A stretch of DNA of 64,000 nt, taken from Leifsonia sp. Leaf264. GTDB lineage: Bacteria; Actinomycetota; Actinomycetes; Actinomycetales; Microbacteriaceae. Under the pieces are notes generated by a model that was given only the letters and a program-made list of their open reading frames with translations, did not search any database and was not told the DNA's origin. The stretch's first letter is position 1; the number at the start of each line of letters is the position of its first letter. Below are positions 32,688-41,552 of the stretch, piece after piece. Location: the NCBI RefSeq assembly GCF_001422325.1, contig NZ_LMMR01000007.1:55539-119538 (forward strand), written 5' to 3'. A program made the translations under genes and the position numbers.

Positions 32688-34058
32688 CTAGCGGACGCTC
32701 TTGATGGGGATGAGGGCGACGGCGGCGAGGATGACGCTCACCATGCCGAAGATGAACAGGGCCGGGTATCCGCCGAGCGACCCGATGAGCAGGCCTGCGA
32801 TGGCCGGGCTCATCGCCTGCGGGATGTTGGTGGCGACGTTCAGGATGCCGAGATCCTTGCCGGCAGCGACGCCGCCCCCGGGCAGCACCTCGGTCATGAG
32901 GGCCGTGTCGCTGGCCATGTAGAGGCCGAAGCCGAAGCCGTTGATGGCTGCCATGACGAGCATGCCCGTGACGCTCGGCATCAGCAGCGGCATGAGCAGG
33001 CCGATGACCATGAAGACCGTCGCTGCATAGATGAAGACCTTGCGACGACCGATGCGGTCGCTCCAGGCGCCGGCGATCACGACGGCGACGACTGTGGTGA
33101 CCATCCCGGCGAGGCTGAGCGGCACCATGGTGCCGTTGGCCTCGCCCACGGGCAGGCCGATGTAGTCCGTGAGGATGTAGAGCTGGAAGGCGAACACCAC
33201 GAAGTACCCGAGGATGAACAGGAAGCGCGCCGCGAAGGCCCAGGCGAAGTCGGGGTTCGTGCGCGGGTCGATCCAGAACCCGGAGAGGAATGCCCGCCAG
33301 CTGAACGGCGGGTGAACGGCGTCCTTGCTCGAGTAGTCCCGGTTGACCAGAACGTAGACAAGGGTGACGACCAGCACCGCGACGCCGAACACCGTGTAGC
33401 CGAGACCGACATTGCTCGCCAGGGTGGCCGCCACGATGACGCCGGCAGTGCCGCCGACCATGGTGCCGATGCCGACCATGGCGGATGCCACTCCTCGTCG
33501 CTCGCGCGGGAAGCGGTCGGGCACTATCGCCGTCATCGGCCCCTGCAGGGCGTTGAGGGACACCTGGATGACGACCCAGAAGACCGCGATCCACAGGATG
33601 GAGGTGAGGCTGCCGAGTCCGACCAGGAAGATCGCTCCGACGGCGGCGCCGATGATCATCCACGGAGCACGCCGCCCGAGCTTCGACCGGGTGCGGTCAC
33701 TGAACGCACCGACGATCGGCTGCGCGAACAGCGTGAAGATGAACGACGTCGTCGTCACGATCGCGAGGTTCGAGACCTTGTTGTCGGGGTCGATGGCCAG
33801 CACCTGGTTGGGAAGCAGCATGGCGACGAGGCCGGAGTAGGTCGCGAACAGCACCAGCGACGTGATGGCCAGCGACGGCAGCAGGGCGCGGTTCGGGGGA
33901 GGGCTGGTGGGGACGGCGCCGGTTCGCGGTGCTGTGGCCGAGATCGATCCGGTGACGGATGCCGCGGCGCTGCCGTCCGTGGTGGCGGGCGCGCTCGCCG
34001 TCGCTGCTGCTGCGAGTCCGTCCGGCACGGATCCCGACTCTGGAATGTGGGTTGACAC
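32688..34058 (-). CDS. MFS sugar transporter, paralogue of the gene at 36065
   Basis: 456 residues from GTG 34058, with AGGAG 4 nt upstream; ATG 34070 or GTG/ATG further up to 34115 are alternatives. The N-terminal 50 residues are low-complexity Ala/Ser/Thr. Twelve hydrophobic segments follow. The loop 2-3 motif FSDRTRSKLGRRAPWMI and the central WSDRIGRRKVFIYA are both also in the second MFS protein (ISDRTRSRFGRRAPWMI), so the two are paralogues. Likely carries a sugar or glycoside. First gene of an operon with the carboxylesterase; a 21-bp palindrome lies about 80 bp upstream. Confidence 0.85.
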   Translation of the reverse strand: MSTHIPESGSVPDGLAAAATASAPATTDGSAAASVTGSISATAPRTGAVPTSPPPNRALLPSLAITSLVLFATYSGLVAMLLPNQVLAIDPDNKVSNLAIVTTTSFIFTLFAQPIVGAFSDRTRSKLGRRAPWMIIGAAVGAIFLVGLGSLTSILWIAVFWVVIQVSLNALQGPMTAIVPDRFPRERRGVASAMVGIGTMVGGTAGVIVAATLASNVGLGYTVFGVAVLVVTLVYVLVNRDYSSKDAVHPPFSWRAFLSGFWIDPRTNPDFAWAFAARFLFILGYFVVFAFQLYILTDYIGLPVGEANGTMVPLSLAGMVTTVVAVVIAGAWSDRIGRRKVFIYAATVFMVIGLLMPLLMPSVTGMLVMAAINGFGFGLYMASDTALMTEVLPGGGVAAGKDLGILNVATNIPQAMSPAIAGLLIGSLGGYPALFIFGMVSVILAAVALIPIKSVR

Positions 34059-34137
34059 GATTCTCCTCATTGAGCTCGATGCATCCGCCATCGAAAACCG
34101 AATGGCGCTTGGCATCGAGTATGAGGCACGAGTGCTG

Positions 34138-34158
34138 TTAATTCAAACGTTGAATTAA
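34138..34158. promoter_or_regulatory. Perfect AT-rich palindromic operator upstream of the MFS-esterase operon
   Basis: TTAATTCAA (34138-34146) and TTGAATTAA (34150-34158) are perfect 9-bp arms around ACG. It stands out sharply in GC-rich DNA. It overlaps the stop codon of the ROK gene and lies upstream of the MFS gene, so it is a probable regulator site for that operon. Confidence 0.7.
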
Positions 34159-35372
34159 ACGCAGGACCGAAGCGGGTCGGCCAGCACCCTGTCGCGAGCG
34201 GCCCAGAGGGCTCCGAGCAGCGCGACATCGTTTCCGAGGCGCCCCGCGAGCACCGGAGTATCGGGGTAGAACGGGCTGCCGACGACGAAGGGGCGATTCG
34301 CGTGCAGGGCGCGGTCGATGGAGGGGGTCAGCGCGGCCCAGTATCCGCCGATGATGACGACATCGGGGTCGAGGGTCATCGTGAGCACCTGCAGTGCTCG
34401 TCCGATCCAGTCGACGGCGCCGTCCCACGCGCTGCAAGCCGCTGCATCGCCGGCGGAGATCCGCGCCACGAACTCGTCGAGGGCGGCGGTCAGCCCGTCG
34501 GTGCCGAGGCGCTCCCCGAGTCCCGCCGCAGCCAGGACGACGTCGGGCCCGGCCACGGTGACGAGGCAGCCGGTCTGGCCGCACTCGCAGAGCGCCCCGC
34601 CGGGCACGAGCGGCAGATGGCCGAGTGCTCCGCCCACTCCCGCCCGGCCAGCGGCGACCCGGCCGTCGACGATCACGGCACCACCGATGCCCGAATTGCT
34701 CTTGATGTACACGGCATCGCGGATGCCGGAGAGGAGCGACAGTTCGGCCAGGGCCGCGACGTTCACGTCAGCCTCCAACCGGATGTCGGCCGGCAGGTGG
34801 GCGATGCGGGTGCGGAGCGCAGCCACGACGTCGACCTCGCCCCAGCCGAGGTCGGTGTCGGCGATGACCCGTGCCGGATCGCCGCCGACGGGGGCGAAGA
34901 CGACGACGCTGAGGTCGGCGACCCGTCGCCCGGCGGCCTCAGCCGCGGCGAGGCCGCGCGCGAGCACGTCGGCCCCGACGTCGAGCACGGCATCGGCATC
35001 ACCCATGGGACGGCCGTGGTGGACGACGTGGCGGAACAGCTCGTCGCCGGCGACGCTCGAGACGAGCACGGTCGCCGTGTCGGCGTCGATCTGCAGCACG
35101 GCCAGGGCCACGCCGTCAGCGGCGAGCTCGAGCCTGGTCAGGGGGCGGCCGCGGCCACCGACCAGCGGCTCGGACTCGCGCAGCACCCCGGCATCGGTCA
35201 GCGCCGCAGTCAGAGCTGTGACGGATCCCCGGGTCAGCCCCGTGGAATCGGCGATCTCGCTGCGGGCGCTCGGCCCGCCGCGCACGATCGTCTCGAGCAC
35301 GAGCGCGAGGTTGTGCCGGCGTACGTCACCGCTGACGAGGCTCGGCGTGCTCTCGCCGCCCACGGCTGTCAC
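34155..35372 (-). CDS. ROK family transcriptional regulator
   Basis: 405 residues from GTG 35372, whose GTGA overlaps the TetR stop. The winged helix is at about 15-75 (VSGDVRRHNLALVLETIVRGGPSARSEIADSTGLTRGSVTAL). The ROK sugar-binding fold follows: IKSNSGIGGAVIVDG, GALGHLPLVPGGALCECGQTGCL with the zinc-binding cysteines and histidine, and VVIIGGYWA. ROK repressors respond to sugars. It is translationally coupled to a TetR regulator, so two regulators are made together. Confidence 0.9.
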   Translation of the reverse strand: MTAVGGESTPSLVSGDVRRHNLALVLETIVRGGPSARSEIADSTGLTRGSVTALTAALTDAGVLRESEPLVGGRGRPLTRLELAADGVALAVLQIDADTATVLVSSVAGDELFRHVVHHGRPMGDADAVLDVGADVLARGLAAAEAAGRRVADLSVVVFAPVGGDPARVIADTDLGWGEVDVVAALRTRIAHLPADIRLEADVNVAALAELSLLSGIRDAVYIKSNSGIGGAVIVDGRVAAGRAGVGGALGHLPLVPGGALCECGQTGCLVTVAGPDVVLAAAGLGERLGTDGLTAALDEFVARISAGDAAACSAWDGAVDWIGRALQVLTMTLDPDVVIIGGYWAALTPSIDRALHANRPFVVGSPFYPDTPVLAGRLGNDVALLGALWAARDRVLADPLRSCV

Positions 35373-35965
35373 GGCCGGCGGACGATCAGCTGCCAGAGGT
35401 GCTCGATGTTCGCGGCCATGTCGATGGTCGGATCGAGCATCCACTGCGTCTGCAGGCCGTCGGCGACGGCGAGGATGATGTTGGACAACAGCTCGGCGTC
35501 CACATCCGGGGCGATCTCTCCTGCAGCCTGCTGAGCGCGGATCGCTGCAGAGAACAGTTCACGGAAGCTCTCGTAGCGCTGCACGAAGAAGTCGTGGGCC
35601 GGATGCGCCGGGTCACCCGCCTCCGTCGAGATCTGGGCGTAGAGCTGCACCAGCCCCGGCACCTCCGTGTTGTGCCGCACGACCTTGATCAATCCGTCGA
35701 TCGGGTCGATGGCGTCGAGCTGATCCCCCAGCTCGATCTCGAAGTGGGCGGCGTCGACCTCGTCGCGCTTGCGGAGGATCTCTTGGAACAGCTCCTCCTT
35801 GGAGCTGAAGTAGTGCAGGAGCCCGGCCTGGCTGAGGCCGACCTCGTCGGCCAGCTCCCGCACCGAGGTGCGCCTGTAGCCGTTGCGGGCGATCACGTCG
35901 AGCGCGCTCGCCAGGATCTCGTCGCGTTTCGCAACGCCTTTCGCGTACTGCCCCCGTGCTGCCAT
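35369..35965 (-). CDS. TetR family regulator (BetI-like C-terminal domain)
   Basis: 198 residues from ATG 35965. The N-terminal helix-turn-helix is about 8-60 (AKRDEILASALDVIARNGYRRTSVRELADEVGLSQAGLLHYFSSKEELF). The C-terminal part (FSAAIRAQQAAGEIAPDVDAELLSNIILAVADGLQTQWM) resembles TetR_C_6/BetI. Divergent from the MFS-PAP2-GH3 operon and coupled to the ROK gene. It probably controls the divergent operon through sites in the 99-bp gap. Confidence 0.88.
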   Translation of the reverse strand: MAARGQYAKGVAKRDEILASALDVIARNGYRRTSVRELADEVGLSQAGLLHYFSSKEELFQEILRKRDEVDAAHFEIELGDQLDAIDPIDGLIKVVRHNTEVPGLVQLYAQISTEAGDPAHPAHDFFVQRYESFRELFSAAIRAQQAAGEIAPDVDAELLSNIILAVADGLQTQWMLDPTIDMAANIEHLWQLIVRRP

Positions 35966-35978
35966 GCCTCGATGCTAA

Positions 35979-36022
35979 ACCGAGTGCCGCTTGTAATTGA
36001 AAACCGAGCGTTGTAAGGTTTT
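35979..36022. promoter_or_regulatory. Candidate operator region between TetR and MFS genes
   Basis: ACCGAG occurs at 35979-35984 and 36003-36008, each followed by TTGTAA (35991-35996, 36011-36016). AAAACC (36000-36005) and GGTTTT (36017-36022) form an inverted pair. The word GAAAACCGA (35999-36007) also occurs at 34093-34101 in front of the other MFS operon. Confidence 0.45.
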
Positions 36023-36064
36023 GCCGTCGCGTCACAGCAGAGGCGACCTCGAAAGGACTCGAAC

Positions 36065-37342
36065 ATGACAATGGCGTCAGATACAGCACTGACCGTCGCA
36101 CCCGACGGCACCGATGACCCCCGCCCACTCGTGAGGGGGTCTCTCACGCGCCTCCTCACCTGGATCGTCCCGGCGAACGTGTCGATCTTCCTGCTCTGGG
36201 GCGCGATCCCCGGTGTCCTCCTGCCCCTGCAGATCGCCGGCATCGACGAGTCGAACAAGATCGCCAACCTCACCGTGATCGCCACGCTCGGCGCCTTCTG
36301 CGCCATGCTCGCCCAGCCCATCGCCGGCACCATCTCCGACCGCACGCGCTCGCGCTTCGGCCGCCGTGCCCCGTGGATGATCGCCGGGGTGCTCATCGGC
36401 GGCCTCGCCCTGATCGGCATGGCACTGGCGAACTCTCTCGTGCAGATCGCCATCGGCTGGATCATCGTGCAGATCGCCTACAACTTCGCGCAGGGCCCGC
36501 TCTCCGCCATCCTCCCCGACAGGGTTCCCCGCGCCGCGCGCGGAACCTTCTCGGCGTTGTCGGGCCTCGGCCTCATGCTCGGCGCCATCGGCGGCCAGGT
36601 CGTCGGTGCCATGTTCGCCGAGAACATCGGCGCGGGCTATGTGCTGTTCGCCGGTATCGCACTCGTGGTGATCACGTTGTTCGTCGTGTTCAACCCCGAC
36701 CACTCGAGCGCCGGTGTCACGAAGCAGCCGTTCAGCCTCGGCGACTTCCTCCGCACCTTCTGGGTCAACCCCATCGCGCATCCCGACTTCTTCTGGGCAT
36801 TCACCGGACGCCTGCTGCTCTACACGGGCTACTTCGCCGTCACCGGATTCCAGCTCTACATCCTGCAGGACTTCATCGGCCTGGGGGACGGCGCGGTTCC
36901 GATGATCCCGCTGTTCGGGCTGGTGAGCCTCGGCGCCATCCTGCTCTCGACGCTGGTGTCGGGTCCGCTGTCCGACCGCATCGGCCGCCGCAAGGTCTTC
37001 GTCTTCGCCTCGTCGATCCTCGTGGGCGCAGCGCTCATCGTTCCGATGGTCTCGCCCACTGTCGGCGGTTGGTTCCTCTTCACGATCCTCTCCGGCCTCG
37101 GCTTCGGCGCCTTCCAGGCCGTCGACACAGCACTGATGAGCGAGGTGCTGCCGTCGAAGGACTCGTTCGCCAAGGACCTCGGCGTCGTCAACATCGCCGC
37201 GACCCTGCCGCAGACCCTCGCGCCAGCCGTCGCCGGAGCCATCGTCCTGGCCTTCGGCGGTTACATCGCCCTGTTCCCTGTCGGGATCGCCCTGTCGATC
37301 CTCGGCGCCTTCGCCGTCTGGTTCATCAAGGCCGTGCGCTGA
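36065..37342 (+). CDS. MFS sugar transporter
   Basis: 425 residues from ATG 36065, with AAAGGAC upstream. Twelve hydrophobic segments. The loop motif ISDRTRSRFGRRAPWMI and the later LSDRIGRRKVFVFA identify the MFS; the order and length fit sugar carriers of the GPH/SP-like type. Its stop overlaps the next gene's start (TGATG). It probably imports a beta-glucoside for the GH3 enzyme encoded two genes on. Confidence 0.87.
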   Translation: MTMASDTALTVAPDGTDDPRPLVRGSLTRLLTWIVPANVSIFLLWGAIPGVLLPLQIAGIDESNKIANLTVIATLGAFCAMLAQPIAGTISDRTRSRFGRRAPWMIAGVLIGGLALIGMALANSLVQIAIGWIIVQIAYNFAQGPLSAILPDRVPRAARGTFSALSGLGLMLGAIGGQVVGAMFAENIGAGYVLFAGIALVVITLFVVFNPDHSSAGVTKQPFSLGDFLRTFWVNPIAHPDFFWAFTGRLLLYTGYFAVTGFQLYILQDFIGLGDGAVPMIPLFGLVSLGAILLSTLVSGPLSDRIGRRKVFVFASSILVGAALIVPMVSPTVGGWFLFTILSGLGFGAFQAVDTALMSEVLPSKDSFAKDLGVVNIAATLPQTLAPAVAGAIVLAFGGYIALFPVGIALSILGAFAVWFIKAVR

Positions 37343-38118
37343 TGGCCGGGACGACGGATGCCCTCCGCAGCGCGCCCCCGGCCGCGACGACGGGACGCCA
37401 GAACGGCGGGCGCCCGCGGGGCATGCTCATCGCCGGTGTCGCGACCCTGGCCGTGTTCGCCCTGTTCGCCATCCACGTCGCGGTCGACCCGGAGCATCCG
37501 TTCACCCAGGGCCTCGATGACGCCTGGCGACGACTCGTCGGCAGTGACTACGGGCCGGAGACCGGCGCCTTCCCGATGTTCTTCCAGTTCCTCGGAGAAG
37601 GACCGGGCGCACTCCTGCTGCTCATAGTGATCCCGGCGCTGCTGTTCATCGTGCGCCGCTGGCGATCGGCCCTGTTCTTCATCAGCGCCAACGCCGCCAC
37701 CATCCTGGTCTCGCAGCTCACCAAGAACCTCGTGCACCGGCCGCGCCCGGCCATCGACGTGGAGAACGGGCTGTTCGGCCCGCTGTTCTCGGTCGACCAC
37801 GGATCGTTCCCGTCCGGGCACTCCGTCACGGCCGGTTTCGTCATCGTCGGCGTCGCCGCCCTGTTCCCGGCCGGCAAGCGCCTGGCCTGGTGGATCATCG
37901 CAGCCGTCATCGGCGGCGGCATGATCTGGCAGCGCACCATGATCAACGCCCACTGGCTCTCCGACACCGCCTTCGGTCTCGCAGCCGGTGCCGCGACCAC
38001 GCTCATCGTCTGGTGGGCGTTCTACCTTCTTCTGAAGAAGGACTACGGAAAGCCGCTGTTCGGGCGGAAGATCGAAACGGATGCCGCACAGGCATCCGCA
38101 CTGGGAGGAAACGCATGA
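37342..38118 (+). CDS. PAP2 superfamily membrane phosphatase
   Basis: 258 residues from ATG 37342, sharing one nucleotide with the MFS stop. The three PAP2 motifs are all present: KNLVHRPRP (about 124-132), FPSGHSVTA (about 154-162) and RTMINAHWLSDTAFG (about 195-210). About six helices. The family dephosphorylates lipid phosphates such as phosphatidate or undecaprenyl pyrophosphate. Its position between a sugar carrier and a glucosidase, with overlaps on both sides, is unusual. The stop overlaps the GH3 start (ATGA). Confidence 0.9.
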   Translation: MAGTTDALRSAPPAATTGRQNGGRPRGMLIAGVATLAVFALFAIHVAVDPEHPFTQGLDDAWRRLVGSDYGPETGAFPMFFQFLGEGPGALLLLIVIPALLFIVRRWRSALFFISANAATILVSQLTKNLVHRPRPAIDVENGLFGPLFSVDHGSFPSGHSVTAGFVIVGVAALFPAGKRLAWWIIAAVIGGGMIWQRTMINAHWLSDTAFGLAAGAATTLIVWWAFYLLLKKDYGKPLFGRKIETDAAQASALGGNA

Positions 38119-40400
38119 CCGACACGACCATCACCGCCGACGCCCCGACGGGCGGCGCGGACTCAGCGGCATCCGTCGACGAGACCCTCGCGGCCCTCAC
38201 CCTCGAGGAGAAGGCGTCGCTCACCAGCGGCGAGGACTTCTGGACGACGAAGTCGGCACCCGGCGTGCCGTCGATCATGCTGACCGACGGTCCGCACGGC
38301 GTGCGCAAGCAGCGGGCCAACGGCGATCACCTCGGCATCACCGACAGCGTTCCGGCCACCTGCTTCCCACCGGCAGTCGCACTCGGCTCCAGCTGGGACG
38401 TCACCCTGCTCGAGCGCGTCGGCATCGCCCTCGGCGAGGAGTCGCTCGCCGAGAACGTGGGAGTGCTGCTCGGCCCGGGTATCAACATCAAGCGCTCCCC
38501 GCTCGGCGGCCGCAACTTCGAGTACCTCTCCGAGGACCCGATCGCCTCGGGCGTGCTCGGCTCCGCCCTCGTCCGCGGCCTGCAGAGCCAGGGCGTCGGC
38601 GCATCGCTCAAGCACTTCGCCGCCAACAACCAAGAGGCCGACCGCATGCGCGTTTCGGCCGACATCGACGAGCGCCCGCTCCGCGAGATCTACCTGCGCG
38701 GCTTCCAGCGCGTGGTCGAGGACGAGCAGCCGTGGACCGTCATGTGCTCGTACAACAGGCTCAACGGCGTCTACACCTCGGAGAACCCCTGGCTGCTGAA
38801 CACGGTGCTGCGCGACGAGTGGGGCTTCACCGGCCTCGTCGTCTCCGACTGGGGTGCTGTCAACGACCGCGTCGCCGGCGTCGAGGCCGGCCTCGACCTC
38901 GAGATGCCGTCGAGCAGCGGACGCACCGACGCCCAGCTCGTCGCCGCCGTGCGCTCGGGTGCTCTCGCCGAGTCCGTGCTCGACACTGCTGCACGCCGTG
39001 CCATCGAACTGGCGTTCAAGGCCGTCGCCGGCGCTCGTGACGACGCCTCCTACGACGTCGACGCCCACCACGCCCTCGCCCGAGAGGCCGCCGGCGCGTC
39101 GATCGTGCTGCTGAAGAACGACGGCGACCTGCTGCCGCTGGCGACGGATGCCTCCATCGCCGTGATCGGCGAGCTCGCCCGCGCTCCCCGGTACCAGGGC
39201 GCCGGATCGTCCCTCATCAATCCGACGAAGCTCGACAACGCTCTCGACGAGATCCGCGTGCTCGCGGCGTCGGATGCCGTCACCTTCGCGGCCGGATACG
39301 CCGCCGACGGAGTCGACGACGGAGCCCTGCTGGCCGAGGCCGTCGCCGTCGCGTCTGCGGCATCCGTCGCCGTCGTGTTCCTCGGTGTGCCGGCCGAGCA
39401 GGAGTCGGAGGGCTTCGACCGCGAGCACATCGAGCTTCCGGCCGAGCAGCTCGCGCTGCTCGACGCTGTGATCGAGGCCAACGCGAACACCGTCGTCGTG
39501 CTCTCGAACGGTGGCGTCGTGCGTCTCTCGGGCTTCGCGGACCGCGTGTCGGCGATCGTCGAGGGCTGGCTCCTGGGCCAGGCCGGCGGTGGAGCCGTCG
39601 CCGACGTGCTCTACGGCGAGGTCAACCCCTCGGGTCGACTGCAGGAGACCATTCCGGTGCGCCTGCAGGACACCGCCGCCTTCCTCGACTTCCCGGGCGA
39701 GCACGGACACGTGCGCTACGGCGAGGGCCTCTACGTCGGCTACCGCTGGTTCGACGCCCGCGAGATCGCGGTGTCGTTCCCGTTCGGCCACGGCCTCTCG
39801 TACACGACGTTCGACTACTCCGACGCCTCGGTGTCGGCGGATGCCGACGGCCTGGTGGTGCGCCTGACCGTCACGAACAGCGGCCCGCGTGACGGCGCCG
39901 ACATCGTGCAGGTCTACACCTCGCTTCCGGGGTCGGCCGTGGTGCGGGCTCCGCGCGAGCTCAAGGGATTCGCGAAGGTGTCGTTGGCCGCCGGCGAGAG
40001 CCGCGTCGTCGAGGTGCCTGTGCGCCGTGCCGACCTCGCCTACTTCGACACCCGCGTCGACCAGTGGGTCGTCGAGGGCGGGACGTACACCGTTGAGATC
40101 GGGGCGTCGAGCCGCGACATCCGTGCCACCTCGACCGTCGAGGTCGAGGGCGACGCCGTGCGGGTCACGCTCGACCTGAACTCGTCGATCGGCGAGCTGA
40201 TGGCGCACCCCGTCGCGTCGCAGTTCATCATGCAGGCGATGGCGTCGCAGGGCGACGGCTTCACCTCGGCGCTCATGGACGACCCCGGGATGTTCAAGAT
40301 GATGGAGTCGTTCCCGATCGGCCGCCTGGCCGGCTTCCCGGGCATGGGCATCGATCGCGAGCAGATCGAGCAGCTGATCGCGGCGGCGAACGCGGCCTAG
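38115..40400 (+). CDS. GH3 family beta-glucosidase
   Basis: 761 residues from ATG 38115 with GGGAGGAA upstream. The GH3 N-terminal barrel begins with LTLEEKASLTSGEDFW and PGVPSIMLTDGPHGVRKQ. The catalytic nucleophile is Asp245 in GLVVSDWGAV, and KHFAANNQE (about 160-168) is the substrate-binding block. The second domain (about 330-560) and the C-terminal fibronectin III-like domain (VRLTVTNSGPRDGADIVQVY) complete the BglX layout. No signal peptide, so it acts on imported substrates. An extra 60-residue helical tail (ELMAHPVASQFIMQAMAS) follows. Confidence 0.92.
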   Translation: MTDTTITADAPTGGADSAASVDETLAALTLEEKASLTSGEDFWTTKSAPGVPSIMLTDGPHGVRKQRANGDHLGITDSVPATCFPPAVALGSSWDVTLLERVGIALGEESLAENVGVLLGPGINIKRSPLGGRNFEYLSEDPIASGVLGSALVRGLQSQGVGASLKHFAANNQEADRMRVSADIDERPLREIYLRGFQRVVEDEQPWTVMCSYNRLNGVYTSENPWLLNTVLRDEWGFTGLVVSDWGAVNDRVAGVEAGLDLEMPSSSGRTDAQLVAAVRSGALAESVLDTAARRAIELAFKAVAGARDDASYDVDAHHALAREAAGASIVLLKNDGDLLPLATDASIAVIGELARAPRYQGAGSSLINPTKLDNALDEIRVLAASDAVTFAAGYAADGVDDGALLAEAVAVASAASVAVVFLGVPAEQESEGFDREHIELPAEQLALLDAVIEANANTVVVLSNGGVVRLSGFADRVSAIVEGWLLGQAGGGAVADVLYGEVNPSGRLQETIPVRLQDTAAFLDFPGEHGHVRYGEGLYVGYRWFDAREIAVSFPFGHGLSYTTFDYSDASVSADADGLVVRLTVTNSGPRDGADIVQVYTSLPGSAVVRAPRELKGFAKVSLAAGESRVVEVPVRRADLAYFDTRVDQWVVEGGTYTVEIGASSRDIRATSTVEVEGDAVRVTLDLNSSIGELMAHPVASQFIMQAMASQGDGFTSALMDDPGMFKMMESFPIGRLAGFPGMGIDREQIEQLIAAANAA

Positions 40401-40410
40401 CCGTTGACAC

Positions 40411-40485
40411 GGACGCGTATCGAGATCACCTCCGGGCGGTTTCGATACGCGTCCTCGCTGCGCTCGGGTGCTACTCGACCAGCGG
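40411..40485. repeat. Palindromic intergenic repeat, copy B (one arm truncated)
   Basis: GGACGCGTATCGAGATCAC (40411-40429) is the end of the second arm type; 40438-40485 is a full first arm, from GGTTTCGATACGCG to CTACTCGACCAGCGG. It fills most of the gap after the GH3 gene. Confidence 0.8.
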
Positions 40486-40507
40486 TGGGTTGGAGTAGAA
40501 AAGTCCC

Positions 40508-41428
40508 ATGACCTCCGACGCCGACCTGGACTTCTACCGGGCCCACAGCGCGTTCTCCGATCCGGGGCGAGCGGATGCCGCCCTGACCGGAGCGCCGACC
40601 ACGATCGCCGGCATCCGTGCGCTCGTCTCACGTCTGGTGTTCCACTATCGGGCGTCGGGGGATCCGACGCGGCTCGGATTCGCCCCGGAACGCCTGCACG
40701 AGATCGACCTGCGCTACGCCGACGACATGCTCGCGCGGCTCGCCGAGCTCGATACGGCGCTGCTCGACCCCGGGCGTGCGTCGACGGATCGCATCCTCGG
40801 CTGCTGCCGCGACTACACCGTGCTGTTCGTCTCCCTCGCCCGCCGCCTCGGCATCCCGGCCCGCGCGAGGGTGGGCTTCTCGAACTACTTCATCGAGGGC
40901 TGGAACCTCGACCACGTGGTCGCCGAGGTGTGGGACTCGGAGCAGCAGCGCTGGCGCCTCGTCGACTCGCAGTTCAGCGACGGCGACATCGAGGTGCCGT
41001 TCTCCTTCGACGACGTGCCGCGCGATCGCTTCATCACCGGCACCGACGCCTGGCGGGGCTGCCGCTCGGGCGAGCTCGACCCCGAGAGGTTCGTCGTGTT
41101 CCCCGACCTGATGGTCCCTGACCTGCGCTCGTGGCCGTACCTGCTGCACAACCTGGTCTTCGACCTCGCCGGCCTCAACAAGCAGGAGATGATCCTGTGG
41201 GAGATCTGGGGCGTGCTCGAGAGCCTCGAGGCTGCGGATGCCGCCCTCGCCGCCGAGCTCGACGTGATCGCCGCGCGCCTGGCCGATCCGGCCGTGACGC
41301 AGGCCGAGCTCGCAGCGCTCTACGACGACGACCGGTTCCGGGTGCCCGCCGAGGTCACCAACTTCTCGCCCCTGGATGGCGGCAAGCGGCCGGTTCGGCT
41401 GCGTACTTCCGTCCCTTCCGCTGATTGA
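40508..41428 (+). CDS. Transglutaminase-like domain protein
   Basis: 306 residues from ATG 40508. The transglutaminase-core triad is visible: Cys in GCCRDYTVLFVSLARRLGIPAR (Cys99/100), His in LDHVVAEVWD (about 137) and Asp in RLVDSQF (about 153). No signal peptide or membrane segment, so a cytosolic thiol enzyme. The substrate is unknown; such bacterial proteins are usually proteases or amidases. Its last codons and stop (from 41420) lie inside palindromic repeat copy C, so the C-terminus may have been altered by the insertion. Confidence 0.82.
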   Translation: MTSDADLDFYRAHSAFSDPGRADAALTGAPTTIAGIRALVSRLVFHYRASGDPTRLGFAPERLHEIDLRYADDMLARLAELDTALLDPGRASTDRILGCCRDYTVLFVSLARRLGIPARARVGFSNYFIEGWNLDHVVAEVWDSEQQRWRLVDSQFSDGDIEVPFSFDDVPRDRFITGTDAWRGCRSGELDPERFVVFPDLMVPDLRSWPYLLHNLVFDLAGLNKQEMILWEIWGVLESLEAADAALAAELDVIAARLADPAVTQAELAALYDDDRFRVPAEVTNFSPLDGGKRPVRLRTSVPSAD

Positions 41429-41537
41429 GTGGTGCCCGACGCAGTCGGACACGTATCGAAATCACGTCAACCCTCGCGCGATCTCGGTGGGTCTCGATAT
41501 GCCTGCTCGCTCCGCTCGCGGGCTACTCGACCAGCGG
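41420..41537. repeat. Palindromic intergenic repeat, copy C (arms in opposite order)
   Basis: 41420-41465 is the second arm type (GCTGATTGAGTGG to TATCGAAATCAC). 41490-41537 is the first arm type (GGTCTCGATATGCC to CTACTCGACCAGCGG). Copy A has the two arms in the reverse order. The copy supplies the stop codon of the transglutaminase-like gene. Confidence 0.78.
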
Positions 41538-41552
41538 AAGGGGGCCGAGCCG

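Noticed and set aside
38163-40631. 822-codon minus-strand frame opposite the GH3 gene
   Set aside because: No domain; covers a well-supported glucosidase.
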